A DNA stretch of 41,221 bases from Verrucomicrobiia bacterium (lineage in GTDB: Bacteria > Verrucomicrobiota > Verrucomicrobiia > Verrucomicrobiales > DEV007), in NCBI GenBank assembly GCA_030425385.1, contig JAUIAH010000049.1:1-41221 (forward strand), in the 5' to 3' direction. This document shows positions 33,322 through 41,221 of this stretch, piece after piece (position 1 is the first letter of the stretch; each line of letters opens with the position of its first letter). Below the pieces are notes generated by a model that saw only the letters and a program-made list of their open reading frames with translations, was not told where the DNA came from and did not search any database. Made by a program: the position numbers and the translations under genes.

Positions 33322-36300
33322 ATGGCTTATTTTTGCAGACTGCTTGTGGCGATCGGGATGTTTACACTTGGAAATGCTCAAGGAGCGATTGTCGTGACGA
33401 CGATGACTAATCTGGACGGGACCTTTACCTACTCCTACGAAGTCGACAATACTGCGGGGACCTTTGATGTCTTCAGTTGGTCATTGGAATTGGCCGTGCC
33501 TGCTGATGACATTGATTGGAAGCCGTTGGATAAGGGACAGGGCGGCGATGTGGTGGTTCCGAGCGGCGATATGCTTTCATCGAGCGATGACTGGGGTGCG
33601 GATCGGGGAATCGCGGTGGTCGAACTCTGGGCGCAGGATTTCTTTGCCGTGGATGCGGCGGGTGGCGGGGACGTCGTGATTGGTTCGTCTTTGGATGGGT
33701 TCGAGGTGACCAGTGCGCTGCCTCCAGGTCCAGCGACTTATGTGGAGTATGGGCCTGCGGGGCAGAGTTTAGTAGGATCAACGATAGGGCCCTCGATGAT
33801 TCCTGAGCCGGGTGTTGGAGTGCTGGTCCTTGTGGGCTTGGCTAGTTTGATAGGGACTCGGCGGCGGTCGGTGTTGGGTGTATTGGTGGCGATGCTTGTG
33901 CTGGTGCACCAAGCGGCCTGGGCTGCCCCCGCGGTGCAGTCGTGTGCCTTGAGCCCGTTATCGCCAGGCATGCCTTACACGTTAACCGTTGAGGCGGAGG
34001 AAGCCGTGACGGGCACGGTGGTCGTGGACTATCGGCCGCATGCGCGGGCGCAGGTGCGAGAGGCACTGGTTTTCGAGGGAGCCACGGGAAGTTTGGAAGG
34101 AACGTTGGCTGGTGATCTGGCGTTGGCGGCCGGTGATGTGGTTCGATTCCGTGTGATTCTGCAAGATGTGAACGGTGAACAGACGCGGAAGGTGATCGCG
34201 GGGACGGTGGTCGATGAGGTGGCGGTTCCGTCCGTGGTGGGGCTCACTGAACCAGAAGCGAGAGCGTTGCTTGCCTCGTCAGGGTTGACCACAGGGACGG
34301 TGGCAACAGCAGCGAGTGATTCGGTTCCCGCGGGGGCGGTGATCAGCCAGGCGATTAAGGCTGGTGCCGTTGTCTCTCCGGGGACGGGCATGGGCTTCGT
34401 GGTTTCTGCTGGGCGCGAGATGACCTTGATTCTGCTGAATACGCCTAAGGTTGCTGTAGGAGAGGCTGCGTTGTTAGAAGTGCGGCTGAGTTCACCTGCA
34501 CCCGTGGGTGGGGTGGAGATCGATTTGGCGGCACTGCTAGATGGCGTCGTTGGCCTTGCAGACCCACCAGTGGTCCAATTTCTAGAGGGAGAGGTGGCAC
34601 GCACGGTAGCCGTCGCCGGCATCACGGTGGGAACGTCGGCGGTGGAGGCTTCCGCGGTGGGTTATGCGAGTGCGAGTGTGCTTGTGGAGGTGACTGAAGA
34701 TCGACTCTCCGTGCCAGCGACCTTGGAGGTGGCGTTTGGCTCCACGGTTTCCTTGCCGATTTCCATCTTACCCGAACCTGCGCCAGCAGGCGGGGTGGAG
34801 GTGGAAGTGCTATCGATGAATGAGGCAGTGGTAGGCGTGACGTCGGCCATGGTGACGATCCCTGAGGGACAGACGGCCGTGAACGTCTCCGTGGAAGGGG
34901 TGGGCATTGGCACGACAACGGTTCTGGTTCGGCATCCTGACTATGCCAGTGACACGGTGGAGGTGACTTCCAGCGCGGAGATCAATATTGTGGAGAACTT
35001 TGTGGCCTTTAGTGCCGGGTTTCCTGCCGAGATCACCTTGCGTCTAGAGAATAATGGTAGTCCTGTGGCAGCACCTTCGGGTGGGGTGGTGGTTGATCTG
35101 GAAGTTGGGGATTTAGCCTGCGCTGTCGTTCCGGAGTCAGCCACGATTCCTGAGGGATTGAGCCAGGTTACGGTGCCCGTTCGTGCAGGATCTGGAGGTG
35201 CATTTCCTTGCAATACCACCGTAACCGCTACGCTTCCTGGAGGGCTGCATTCAGATGCTGTTAATGTCAGTGTCAATCCTTCGCCTGTGATTGAGGAGAA
35301 CTCTTCGAATACTCCTCCTCCTGTGGGGGTGGGATTGCATGATCCTCGCTTTCTTCGGCTTTCGGAGAGCAATCACGGTGGAGTCGCTTGGACAGCGACG
35401 GTGAGTGATCCGAGTGTGGCTCTGTTGGCTCCTGACGCATCCACTGTCGGCATGGCAACAGCGACGGGAAGCCTGGACGATGGATTTGATGTGTTCCCTG
35501 TATGGATCCAAGGGCTGACAGAGGGATCAGTCGAAGTGACGGTTTCGGCTCCGGGCTTTGTCAGTATCGTGTTGAATGTTGAAGTGGTGGCGCCGGTGGT
35601 TGGTTTTCTCTTTCTCGGTGAGATGGCTGAGTTCGATCTCTTCGGAGGGAATCGAAACGTTTCTGTGCAGTTAGGAGTGCCGTTTGGCAATGGCGGCGTG
35701 TCACCGCAACGGGTTCAGCCAGTGGGCGACCCCATTGTGGCCAATTTCGGCTCAAGCGACCCTTCGGTTGGGACTTGGCTCATGGATGGTGAGCCGACAA
35801 CGGAAGCCCAACTGACATTTTCCCATGAGGATTTCTCAACGGACAAAGTTACTGTGTTTCAGCCGCTTAATGCTGGGACAACCACGTTGACGATCACCGG
35901 GGATGCCTTGGGGGAATCCCCGAGGTCAACGGTGGTCATGACGGTCGTGGGTTCGAGTTTAACCATAGGGAATCCATTCAACGATCTGGGCAACGGTCTT
36001 CAAGAGCTGATCCAAGTGGCGTTAAGCGCGCCTACCCTCGAGGAGACGATTTTTACTGTTACGAGTGATGATCCTGACGTGTTCGTCATCTCGCCGGATG
36101 CCACGACGGTGGGAGCGGCTGCAGTGGAGATCCCCGTGCTAGCGAGTAGATCAAACTTTTCGTTTTACATGCAGGGACGAGGCGAGGGATCTGCGTCTGT
36201 CTCTGTTAGTGGTGTTGGATACACGGGGAATTCGATCGATCGGACCGTCGTGAAACCGTCGATTCGATTGGATACTCGAGACGGGGTTTTTGGCAATTTG

Positions 36301-37917
36301 AGGTCCAGCGTTGACTTTCTAGAGCCGAATCTGCGCGTGATAGCCAGATTGGCTCCTTCAGCCAGCCGATTTGTCGCCAGTCAGGCGGTGGCTCCGGGGA
36401 CTGGTGGCATCGAGGTCACCGTCTCTAACTCCGAGAGTGCTGTCGCCGAGCTTGTTCGGGCGGGCGCTTCGGGTCAGGAACTGACGGTTACCATTCCTGA
36501 GGGTGAGCTTGAGTCACCGTCTGCGCTTGAGGACGGGGGACTTCAGTTACGTCCTCTTGGTGCTGGGATGACCGTTCTAACAGGATCAGGAATCGGGTTG
36601 AATGCTTCTGAAGACCTCTCGGTTGAAGTGACTGCCCCCCGCCTCGGGTTTGACCGCTTCTTTGGAAACAATCTCGCCCCAACTCGAGTGGGCGCTGGCT
36701 TGCAACAGGCAGTCACTGTGTTCTTGAGTTCTGGCAATCACGGGGGGCGGACCGTCACGCTGACAAGCCAATCGCCCGAGAATGTCTTGGTCTCCCCTGA
36801 CGCGAGCACGGCTGGAGCGGCCACCATCGCGGTCGATGTTGCGGACGGGGTGACGCAGTTTGAGGCGTATATTAACGGCGTAAGTATGCTAGACGAGATC
36901 GTCTTGGTCACGGCGACTACCGAGGGCTTTGAGACTGGCAATCTGGAAGTTGAGGTGGAGCAGGCCTACATCAACGTTTTACTAGTCGGGCGAACGCAAT
37001 CATTAGATCCGCCTCGCGGACTGCACATCGATGTGGGTATCGCGAGGAATCCAGAAGCGCAATTGCATACTGGGAATTGGACACGACAAGCCATCCGGGC
37101 TGGGACGGGTCCTGTGACCTTCGCATTGAGCAACGGTGAACCCACCATCGGCGAGCTCCAGATCTCTGTCGGAGCCGGGCAATCGGTTGACGTCGTGCTG
37201 GATGAAGGTGAGTCCTCTGGATTCGGTCGAGTTGAGTTTGACCCGATTTCTCCTGGGACGACCGTCATCAGGGCGTCGGCTCCAGGATTTCTCCAAGCGC
37301 CGAGTGGGGGATTGGTGATTAGCGTGGAAACGCCGACCATTACGATTGCCGGTGGCTTTGGTTCAATCCAAGTTCCATCGGGGAGTTTTGTTGCGGTGAC
37401 CCCACAATTGAGTGTGTCGACGCACGGAGGTGTGGAAGTGATGCTCACCTCAAGCAATCCCAGCGTCGCTCTGGTGAGTGTGGGAGGCGGAAGCCCAAGC
37501 GAGTCAGCCACCGTGACCTTGGAAGATGGGACGTTCAGCACACCCTCGAATGAAATCGGATTCCGTGTGCATGGCGTCGAAGGGGCCAGTGGACAAGTCG
37601 TCCTGACGGCATCCGTGCCCGGGTTCCTTGATGGGACGAGAGCGGTGGACGTGATCGAGACGGCGGCTCTTGAGGCAGCTGAGCGATTCCCGTTGACACT
37701 GGAGCCGATCGGTAATCTCCGCGAGCAATTCGGCCTTCGATGGCATTCAGACTCTACCCAAAGTTATCTCATCGAGGCAAGCGAACACCTCGATTCTTGG
37801 ATGCTGCTAGGTCGGGTGGAGGGAACTGGAGACGATATTGTCTATCCACTGTCACGAACAGAAATGCCAATACGATTCTTCCGATTGCGAGCCCTCGATC
37901 GTGTAGATCATCAGTAG
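33322..37917 (+). CDS. Giant secreted protein with internal PEP-CTERM signal, second signal peptide, PASTA and Ig-like repeats
   Basis: 1531 aa. Residues 1-21 are a signal peptide (MAYFCRLLVAIGMFTLGNAQ). Residues 22-158 form an exported domain (GTFDVFSWSLELAVP...), followed by a full PEP-CTERM signal: IPEP (160-163), a hydrophobic segment to about 178, then RRR at 180-182. Normally the protein would end here. Instead a second hydrophobic stretch (VLGVLVAMLVLVHQ) and AWAAPA (199-204) follow, with the form of a new signal peptide. A PASTA-like domain (VPSVVGLTEPEARALLASSG, about 304-365) and roughly ten Ig-like repeats come next, several with an 'HGG' turn and 'VALLAPDAST' strand. A C-terminal verrucomicrobial-type domain closes it (YLIEASEHLDSW ... 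FFRLRALD). It is one uninterrupted frame. PEP-CTERM signals are normally cleaved by exosortase; no exosortase is in the window. Confidence 0.85.
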   Translation: MAYFCRLLVAIGMFTLGNAQGAIVVTTMTNLDGTFTYSYEVDNTAGTFDVFSWSLELAVPADDIDWKPLDKGQGGDVVVPSGDMLSSSDDWGADRGIAVVELWAQDFFAVDAAGGGDVVIGSSLDGFEVTSALPPGPATYVEYGPAGQSLVGSTIGPSMIPEPGVGVLVLVGLASLIGTRRRSVLGVLVAMLVLVHQAAWAAPAVQSCALSPLSPGMPYTLTVEAEEAVTGTVVVDYRPHARAQVREALVFEGATGSLEGTLAGDLALAAGDVVRFRVILQDVNGEQTRKVIAGTVVDEVAVPSVVGLTEPEARALLASSGLTTGTVATAASDSVPAGAVISQAIKAGAVVSPGTGMGFVVSAGREMTLILLNTPKVAVGEAALLEVRLSSPAPVGGVEIDLAALLDGVVGLADPPVVQFLEGEVARTVAVAGITVGTSAVEASAVGYASASVLVEVTEDRLSVPATLEVAFGSTVSLPISILPEPAPAGGVEVEVLSMNEAVVGVTSAMVTIPEGQTAVNVSVEGVGIGTTTVLVRHPDYASDTVEVTSSAEINIVENFVAFSAGFPAEITLRLENNGSPVAAPSGGVVVDLEVGDLACAVVPESATIPEGLSQVTVPVRAGSGGAFPCNTTVTATLPGGLHSDAVNVSVNPSPVIEENSSNTPPPVGVGLHDPRFLRLSESNHGGVAWTATVSDPSVALLAPDASTVGMATATGSLDDGFDVFPVWIQGLTEGSVEVTVSAPGFVSIVLNVEVVAPVVGFLFLGEMAEFDLFGGNRNVSVQLGVPFGNGGVSPQRVQPVGDPIVANFGSSDPSVGTWLMDGEPTTEAQLTFSHEDFSTDKVTVFQPLNAGTTTLTITGDALGESPRSTVVMTVVGSSLTIGNPFNDLGNGLQELIQVALSAPTLEETIFTVTSDDPDVFVISPDATTVGAAAVEIPVLASRSNFSFYMQGRGEGSASVSVSGVGYTGNSIDRTVVKPSIRLDTRDGVFGNLRSSVDFLEPNLRVIARLAPSASRFVASQAVAPGTGGIEVTVSNSESAVAELVRAGASGQELTVTIPEGELESPSALEDGGLQLRPLGAGMTVLTGSGIGLNASEDLSVEVTAPRLGFDRFFGNNLAPTRVGAGLQQAVTVFLSSGNHGGRTVTLTSQSPENVLVSPDASTAGAATIAVDVADGVTQFEAYINGVSMLDEIVLVTATTEGFETGNLEVEVEQAYINVLLVGRTQSLDPPRGLHIDVGIARNPEAQLHTGNWTRQAIRAGTGPVTFALSNGEPTIGELQISVGAGQSVDVVLDEGESSGFGRVEFDPISPGTTVIRASAPGFLQAPSGGLVISVETPTITIAGGFGSIQVPSGSFVAVTPQLSVSTHGGVEVMLTSSNPSVALVSVGGGSPSESATVTLEDGTFSTPSNEIGFRVHGVEGASGQVVLTASVPGFLDGTRAVDVIETAALEAAERFPLTLEPIGNLREQFGLRWHSDSTQSYLIEASEHLDSWMLLGRVEGTGDDIVYPLSRTEMPIRFFRLRALDRVDHQ

Positions 37918-37939
37918 CAAGAATTAGAAATTTCATGTT

Positions 37940-39802
37940 GTGAAAGACATCTCAAAAGAATATAGAGCTGCAGGAGTTGCTGTCGCTGTGTTTGTTGCAT
38001 GGAGTTGCAATGTGTGGGCTGCTCCTATCGAAATAAGCAATCACAGCTTTGAGACGCCTGCTCTTGGTGCGAATGGCATTTTCTGGACCAATGATCTTCC
38101 TGCAGCAAATGATCCACTGAGTTCTCATTGGAAAGACCCTATGGGCGCAGGTAGTTGGAACCGGTTCGTTGAATACATTGGTGGCTTTGCTTCGGAAGGC
38201 GTGCAGCACCTCGGAGTGGCATCTGGAAGCTACATTTTTCAGAATCTCGGCGTGCCTTTCGAGGCCAATACGACCTATACGTTGACCGTTGGGATAGGCT
38301 ACCGCACTCCGAATTTTTCTGGCGGCGAAAGTTGGTCGGTGATTGGGTTTACCACGCTGGATGCTGAACCGGGATCAGAAGATGATCTCTTGAATGCCAC
38401 TACGACAGATCAGTTGATTCTGTCGGATGACTTTCTTGCTGCGCACCATGTTCGTGTTGATTCGGTGGCTCTCAATCACGCCCGCTTGCGCACCTTTTCC
38501 GATGTCACGCTAACATTGGTTACTGATGGAGAGCCACCGGTTGGGAACATCGTTATTGTTCTTGGCGACGAGGCGTTGGGGCTTCGATCACATTTCGATC
38601 GGGTACGGCTGGAGGCTGTCTCGGCAATTGATCCAGACGGTGATCGGATACCGGGCGAATGGGAGCTGGGGACGGATCGGGGCGTGCCACGTGATCTTGA
38701 TCCAAGCGTTGACGACGGTGGAGAGGATCCTGATGGAGATAGCCTCACAAACTATCAGGAGTTTATAATGGGGACGCACCCTCAATTGGTGGACTCGGAC
38801 AGTGATGGACTCAGCGATGACGTTGAAGCCGCTACAGACCCATTGAACGCTGACACCGATGGGGATACACTTATCGATGGCGATGAGAGCCTTATTTATG
38901 GCACAGATCCAAATGATCCTGATTCCGATGGAGACGGTTTCGAAGACCAGGCAGAAGTGGCCGCAGGTGCCGATCCTTTGACTCCAGAGGCTTTTCCGCA
39001 ATTAAGTCATCGTTTTCAAGTTGGAGTGAACTTTGTTGGTGGGATTGCTGAATCTGTAGGGGCTAAGGTGACTGCCTTGGCTGGAGTGGTCCCCCAGAGG
39101 AACTGGAACAATCTAGAAGGGGGTGCTGGCTCGCCTATTCTTTTGATTGATGCTAACGGATTGCCTTCAATCATGCGAATGAACTGGCAAAGCAATAACC
39201 CTGCGGTTGCTGGTGGCGAGGCAAACGATACTGGGAATTCACAGTTGATGCGGGGGCTTATTATGCCTCGAGGTAGTGGCTCGGGAGCTGACGATTATAT
39301 CGCGGAAGTCACTGTTCGAAACATCGCTTACGCGACTTATGATTTATACGTTTACTGCAATCTCGATCTAAGAAATGATGGAGCGTTAGAGGCCAATGAT
39401 CAAGGGGTTAGCCTCTTTGTGGAACCCTATTCAGGTTCCTATGTGGAAGTGGATTCTAACGGTGATACAGGAAATTATGTGCGCTATAGGAACCTGTCCG
39501 GATCTCGATTGACAGTTGTTGCAAGATCAATCGGGATTACGGGATTTCAGATTGTGGGCAACGGAGTCAATGTCAATAATGCTATTGACTTCACACGAGT
39601 CGACTTTTGTGGTCCTGTTGCTCTGTTGGAATGGGATGGTGGTGAGCCTCCTTTTCAGGTGCAAGCGAGCGACGTTCTACCGCCTGTTTGGAAACCAGTA
39701 TCGGGACTGATATCCGAGCCACAGGCAGTGATACCGATCCCGGGTGGTCGTGATCGCTGGTTATTACGTGTGGTTGAAGGCGGCCCTGTTTTATCCCAAT
39801 AG
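37940..39802 (+). CDS. Secreted thrombospondin type 3 repeat protein
   Basis: 620 aa. The start must be GTG 37940, since the first in-frame ATG is beyond the signal peptide (YRAAGVAVAVFVAWSCNVWA then AP). Residues of about 28-225 form an N-terminal binding-like domain (IEISNHSFETPALG ... YTLTVGIGYRTPNFSGG ... VRLEAVS). Residues 230-355 carry Ca-binding thrombospondin type 3-like repeats (DSDSDGLSDDVEAATDPLNA, DTDGDTLIDGDE, DPNDPDSDGDGFEDQAEVAA). Residues 360-620 form a beta domain unknown to me. It lies 22 bases downstream of the PEP-CTERM polyprotein gene in the same direction, so co-transcription is likely. Exported surface or matrix protein. Confidence 0.82.
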   Translation: MKDISKEYRAAGVAVAVFVAWSCNVWAAPIEISNHSFETPALGANGIFWTNDLPAANDPLSSHWKDPMGAGSWNRFVEYIGGFASEGVQHLGVASGSYIFQNLGVPFEANTTYTLTVGIGYRTPNFSGGESWSVIGFTTLDAEPGSEDDLLNATTTDQLILSDDFLAAHHVRVDSVALNHARLRTFSDVTLTLVTDGEPPVGNIVIVLGDEALGLRSHFDRVRLEAVSAIDPDGDRIPGEWELGTDRGVPRDLDPSVDDGGEDPDGDSLTNYQEFIMGTHPQLVDSDSDGLSDDVEAATDPLNADTDGDTLIDGDESLIYGTDPNDPDSDGDGFEDQAEVAAGADPLTPEAFPQLSHRFQVGVNFVGGIAESVGAKVTALAGVVPQRNWNNLEGGAGSPILLIDANGLPSIMRMNWQSNNPAVAGGEANDTGNSQLMRGLIMPRGSGSGADDYIAEVTVRNIAYATYDLYVYCNLDLRNDGALEANDQGVSLFVEPYSGSYVEVDSNGDTGNYVRYRNLSGSRLTVVARSIGITGFQIVGNGVNVNNAIDFTRVDFCGPVALLEWDGGEPPFQVQASDVLPPVWKPVSGLISEPQAVIPIPGGRDRWLLRVVEGGPVLSQ

Positions 39803-39872
39803 GCGCATATGTGGACCGCTGTGCGAGAGAGATGTCCACCTTATCTGAGGGTTTCCAACGACCCGATTCCAA

Positions 39873-40547
39873 ATGGGGGAAGTGATGGTGGGCGCCTTCG
39901 TGGTCTCCGTAGCCAATAGGGAAGAAGTTGCTGATGTCGGACGCTTGCGCTATTGCGCCTACAGGGGCGATGGGATGTTGGTGGTCAATGGTTCAGAGAC
40001 ATTTGTCGATGGCTATGATTGGCGTCCTGGTGTCTTTTCAATGCTCGTGCGTGATGGAGAGCTTCCAGTGGGGACGTTGCGTTTCTCATTGGAGATCGTG
40101 GAGGATGGCGTGTTCACCTATGATAATGCTCCGGAGTTCGGGGTGTTTGCGGATGTGATGCCGGCTGCGATGATGTCAGGACGACAGCGGGTGGCGGTTG
40201 GGGGACGATTTGCCATTGCTCCTGAATGCCGTGATCGGTCGACCGTGGCGTTGCTGCTGATGTTGGCCCAGGTGCGGACCGCTCGTGCGGTGGAAGCGGA
40301 TTGGGGGTTGGCGACGGCTCGGGGGTCGCATCTTCGGTTCTATGAGCGGTTGCTAAAGATGACGGCTTTGGGGGTGCCACGACGCATGCCGGGTCTAGAG
40401 CATGCGTATGATCTGGTTTATTCGGACATGCATCGGAACGGGGAGGCGTGTCTTGCCGGGTTTCCTCGCAAGCTGACCGCCTGGTTTGAAGAAAGGTGTC
40501 CGGATTGGGACGAGGAGGTGCAGCGTCGACTAGCAAACGTCTTGTGA
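39873..40547 (+). CDS. FeeM-like N-acyl amino acid synthase (GNAT/autoinducer-synthase fold)
   Basis: 224 aa. ATG 39873 is used; ATG 39885 has a better-placed GGGGGAAG and is an alternative. The sequence VADVGRLRYCAYRGDGMLVV, then DGYDWRPGVFSMLVRDGELP and VGTLRFSLE, fits the N-acyl amino acid synthase/LuxI group: an 'R..vY' entry, an acidic loop, then 'vG..R' on a strand. VGGRFAIAPECRDRSTVALL is a GNAT-type acyl-donor-binding region. Such enzymes join a fatty acyl chain from acyl-ACP to an amino acid. A related acyltransferase family is known from PEP-CTERM/exosortase genomes. The next gene follows after 13 bases. Confidence 0.72.
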   Translation: MGEVMVGAFVVSVANREEVADVGRLRYCAYRGDGMLVVNGSETFVDGYDWRPGVFSMLVRDGELPVGTLRFSLEIVEDGVFTYDNAPEFGVFADVMPAAMMSGRQRVAVGGRFAIAPECRDRSTVALLLMLAQVRTARAVEADWGLATARGSHLRFYERLLKMTALGVPRRMPGLEHAYDLVYSDMHRNGEACLAGFPRKLTAWFEERCPDWDEEVQRRLANVL

Positions 40548-40560
40548 TGGGGTGATCTTG

Positions 40561-41133
40561 ATGGTGGTCTTCTTGATCATGGCCGTCGGTAATTTCGTGG
40601 CCTTTACGGCGGCTTCGTTTTGGTGGTTCGCTAAAGGCGAATCCTGGCTCAACCAACTGCTTCGAGGACTGTCTCTGGTCGTGTTTGTGTGGTGGATGTG
40701 GGAGGTCGCGGGTGCATTTGCGGTGGGAACGACTTCCCATTCGGTTAGGGTGGCGATCGCGGTGGCGATGCAACTGGGTGTAAGTTTGATCTTCTGCCTG
40801 GCTCTGTGGGCGCTTCCTCGAAGGAAACTTGAGGTGGCGGGAACGGGCGAGGGGCCAAATGTTCTGATTGTGAACGGGATTTATCGCTGGGTTCGCAACC
40901 CGCTCTACCTGGCTTACCTGAGTTATTGGTTGTCTTGGGTGGTGTTGGAGGTTTCCAGTATCTGGCGTTGGTCAGTGTGGGGTCTATTCTTTGCCCTGTA
41001 TCGGCTAGCGATCACGCAGGAGGAGCGTTTTCTGGAGGGGCGGCATGGTGAGAGGTATCGCAGCTATTGCCGGAGTGTGGGGAGGCTGTGGCCACGGTTA
41101 GGAATGGCGCACAATTTAGTTAAGACATCTTAA
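40561..41133 (+). CDS. ICMT/PEMT-like integral membrane methyltransferase
   Basis: 190 aa from ATG 40561, which has GGGG eight bases upstream; GTG 40552 is an alternative. There are four or five membrane segments. The C-terminal part carries the isoprenylcysteine carboxyl methyltransferase-type signature: VNGIYRWVRNPLYLAYLSYW, then ITQEERFLEGRHGERYRSYC. In this family RxxRNPxY and EE...Y...Y contact S-adenosylmethionine. ICMT methylates the free carboxylate of a lipidated cysteine; bacterial relatives have varied lipophilic substrates. Next to an N-acyl amino acid synthase, a lipidated amino acid carboxylate is an attractive substrate (inference). Confidence 0.82.
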   Translation: MVVFLIMAVGNFVAFTAASFWWFAKGESWLNQLLRGLSLVVFVWWMWEVAGAFAVGTTSHSVRVAIAVAMQLGVSLIFCLALWALPRRKLEVAGTGEGPNVLIVNGIYRWVRNPLYLAYLSYWLSWVVLEVSSIWRWSVWGLFFALYRLAITQEERFLEGRHGERYRSYCRSVGRLWPRLGMAHNLVKTS

Positions 41134-41155
41134 ATAAATGTGCGATATTGGGTGC

Positions 41156-41221
41156 ATGAATGTAAACGATCATTGTCCCGGCCCTTACGACGATAACACG
41201 AACAGGCGCATGGTCACCTTT
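41156..41221 (+). CDS. N-terminal start of an unidentified gene (cut by window edge)
   Basis: ATG 41156 opens a frame to the window end encoding 22 residues beginning MNVNDHCPGPYDDNTNRRM. It lies 22 bases after the methyltransferase stop in the same direction, so it could belong to the same operon. No clear ribosome binding site is visible (GATATTGGGTGC upstream). Too short to identify. Confidence 0.4.
   Translation, partial: MNVNDHCPGPYDDNTNRRMVTF

Noticed and set aside
34029-34625. 198-codon minus-strand frame opposite the PEP-CTERM polyprotein gene
   Set aside because: Low-complexity Pro/Thr/Ser/Ala-rich translation, typical of the antisense of Gly/Val/Thr-rich repeats.
1-41221. tRNA, rRNA, riboswitch or intact insertion sequence
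   Set aside because: None of the conserved sequence signatures or transposase motifs was seen on either strand by reading; a covariance-model scan was not possible here.

Overview
The window is bacterial chromosome, most likely from a member of the Verrucomicrobiota (PVC superphylum). The evidence is the DUF1501 plus DUF1549/DUF1553 gene pair, giant secreted proteins with CotH, lamin-tail and thrombospondin-3 domains, a PEP-CTERM sorting signal, a NagB/PIG-L fusion, and several secreted proteins with pilin-like or 'SxDLxxW...FxRL' C-termini. This assignment rests on gene content only. No rRNA, tRNA, CRISPR array or intact transposase was seen.

Left part (1 to about 16.4 kb), mostly core-like and GC-rich. 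It holds the tail of an unidentified gene, a secreted protein with a pilin-like C-terminal part, a 1466-aa CotH-type surface protein, a frameshifted DUF4058 gene and rodA (cell elongation). A translationally overlapping DUF1549/DUF1553 and DUF1501 pair (Tat-type signal) follows. Next come a NagB-like glucosamine-6-phosphate deaminase fused to a PIG-L domain that has lost its metal ligands, and a NarL-type two-component system (cytoplasmic PAS histidine kinase plus LuxR-type regulator, ATGA overlap). An inverted repeat upstream of the kinase may be the regulator's own operator.

Middle part (16.4 to 27.3 kb), accessory. Three paralogous membrane or secreted beta-propeller-like proteins (16518, 18369, 20286) are followed by a region rich in small intergenic palindromic repeats. 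These frame two toxin-antitoxin modules (ParE/RelE type; VapC PIN plus ribbon-helix-helix) and two small secreted proteins. A haem-oxygenase-like metalloenzyme gene then converges, stop codon on stop codon, with a GNAT-like gene possibly of the LuxI/FeeM type. A scar at 26325-26782 joins 3' remnants of two gene families that have full-length members elsewhere in the window.

Right part (27.3 to 41.2 kb). A 1767-aa secreted metalloprotease with nine 'ELWxSDGT' repeats is followed by a 0.7 kb AT-rich intergenic region. Next is a 1531-aa protein carrying an internal PEP-CTERM signal directly followed by a second signal peptide, which looks like two exported proteins made as one chain. A 620-aa thrombospondin-3-repeat protein follows. 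Last is a two-gene unit of a FeeM-like N-acyl amino acid synthase and an ICMT-like membrane carboxyl methyltransferase, which could make N-acyl amino acid methyl esters. The internal PEP-CTERM polyprotein and the acyltransferase/methyltransferase pair are the best candidates for undescribed biology.
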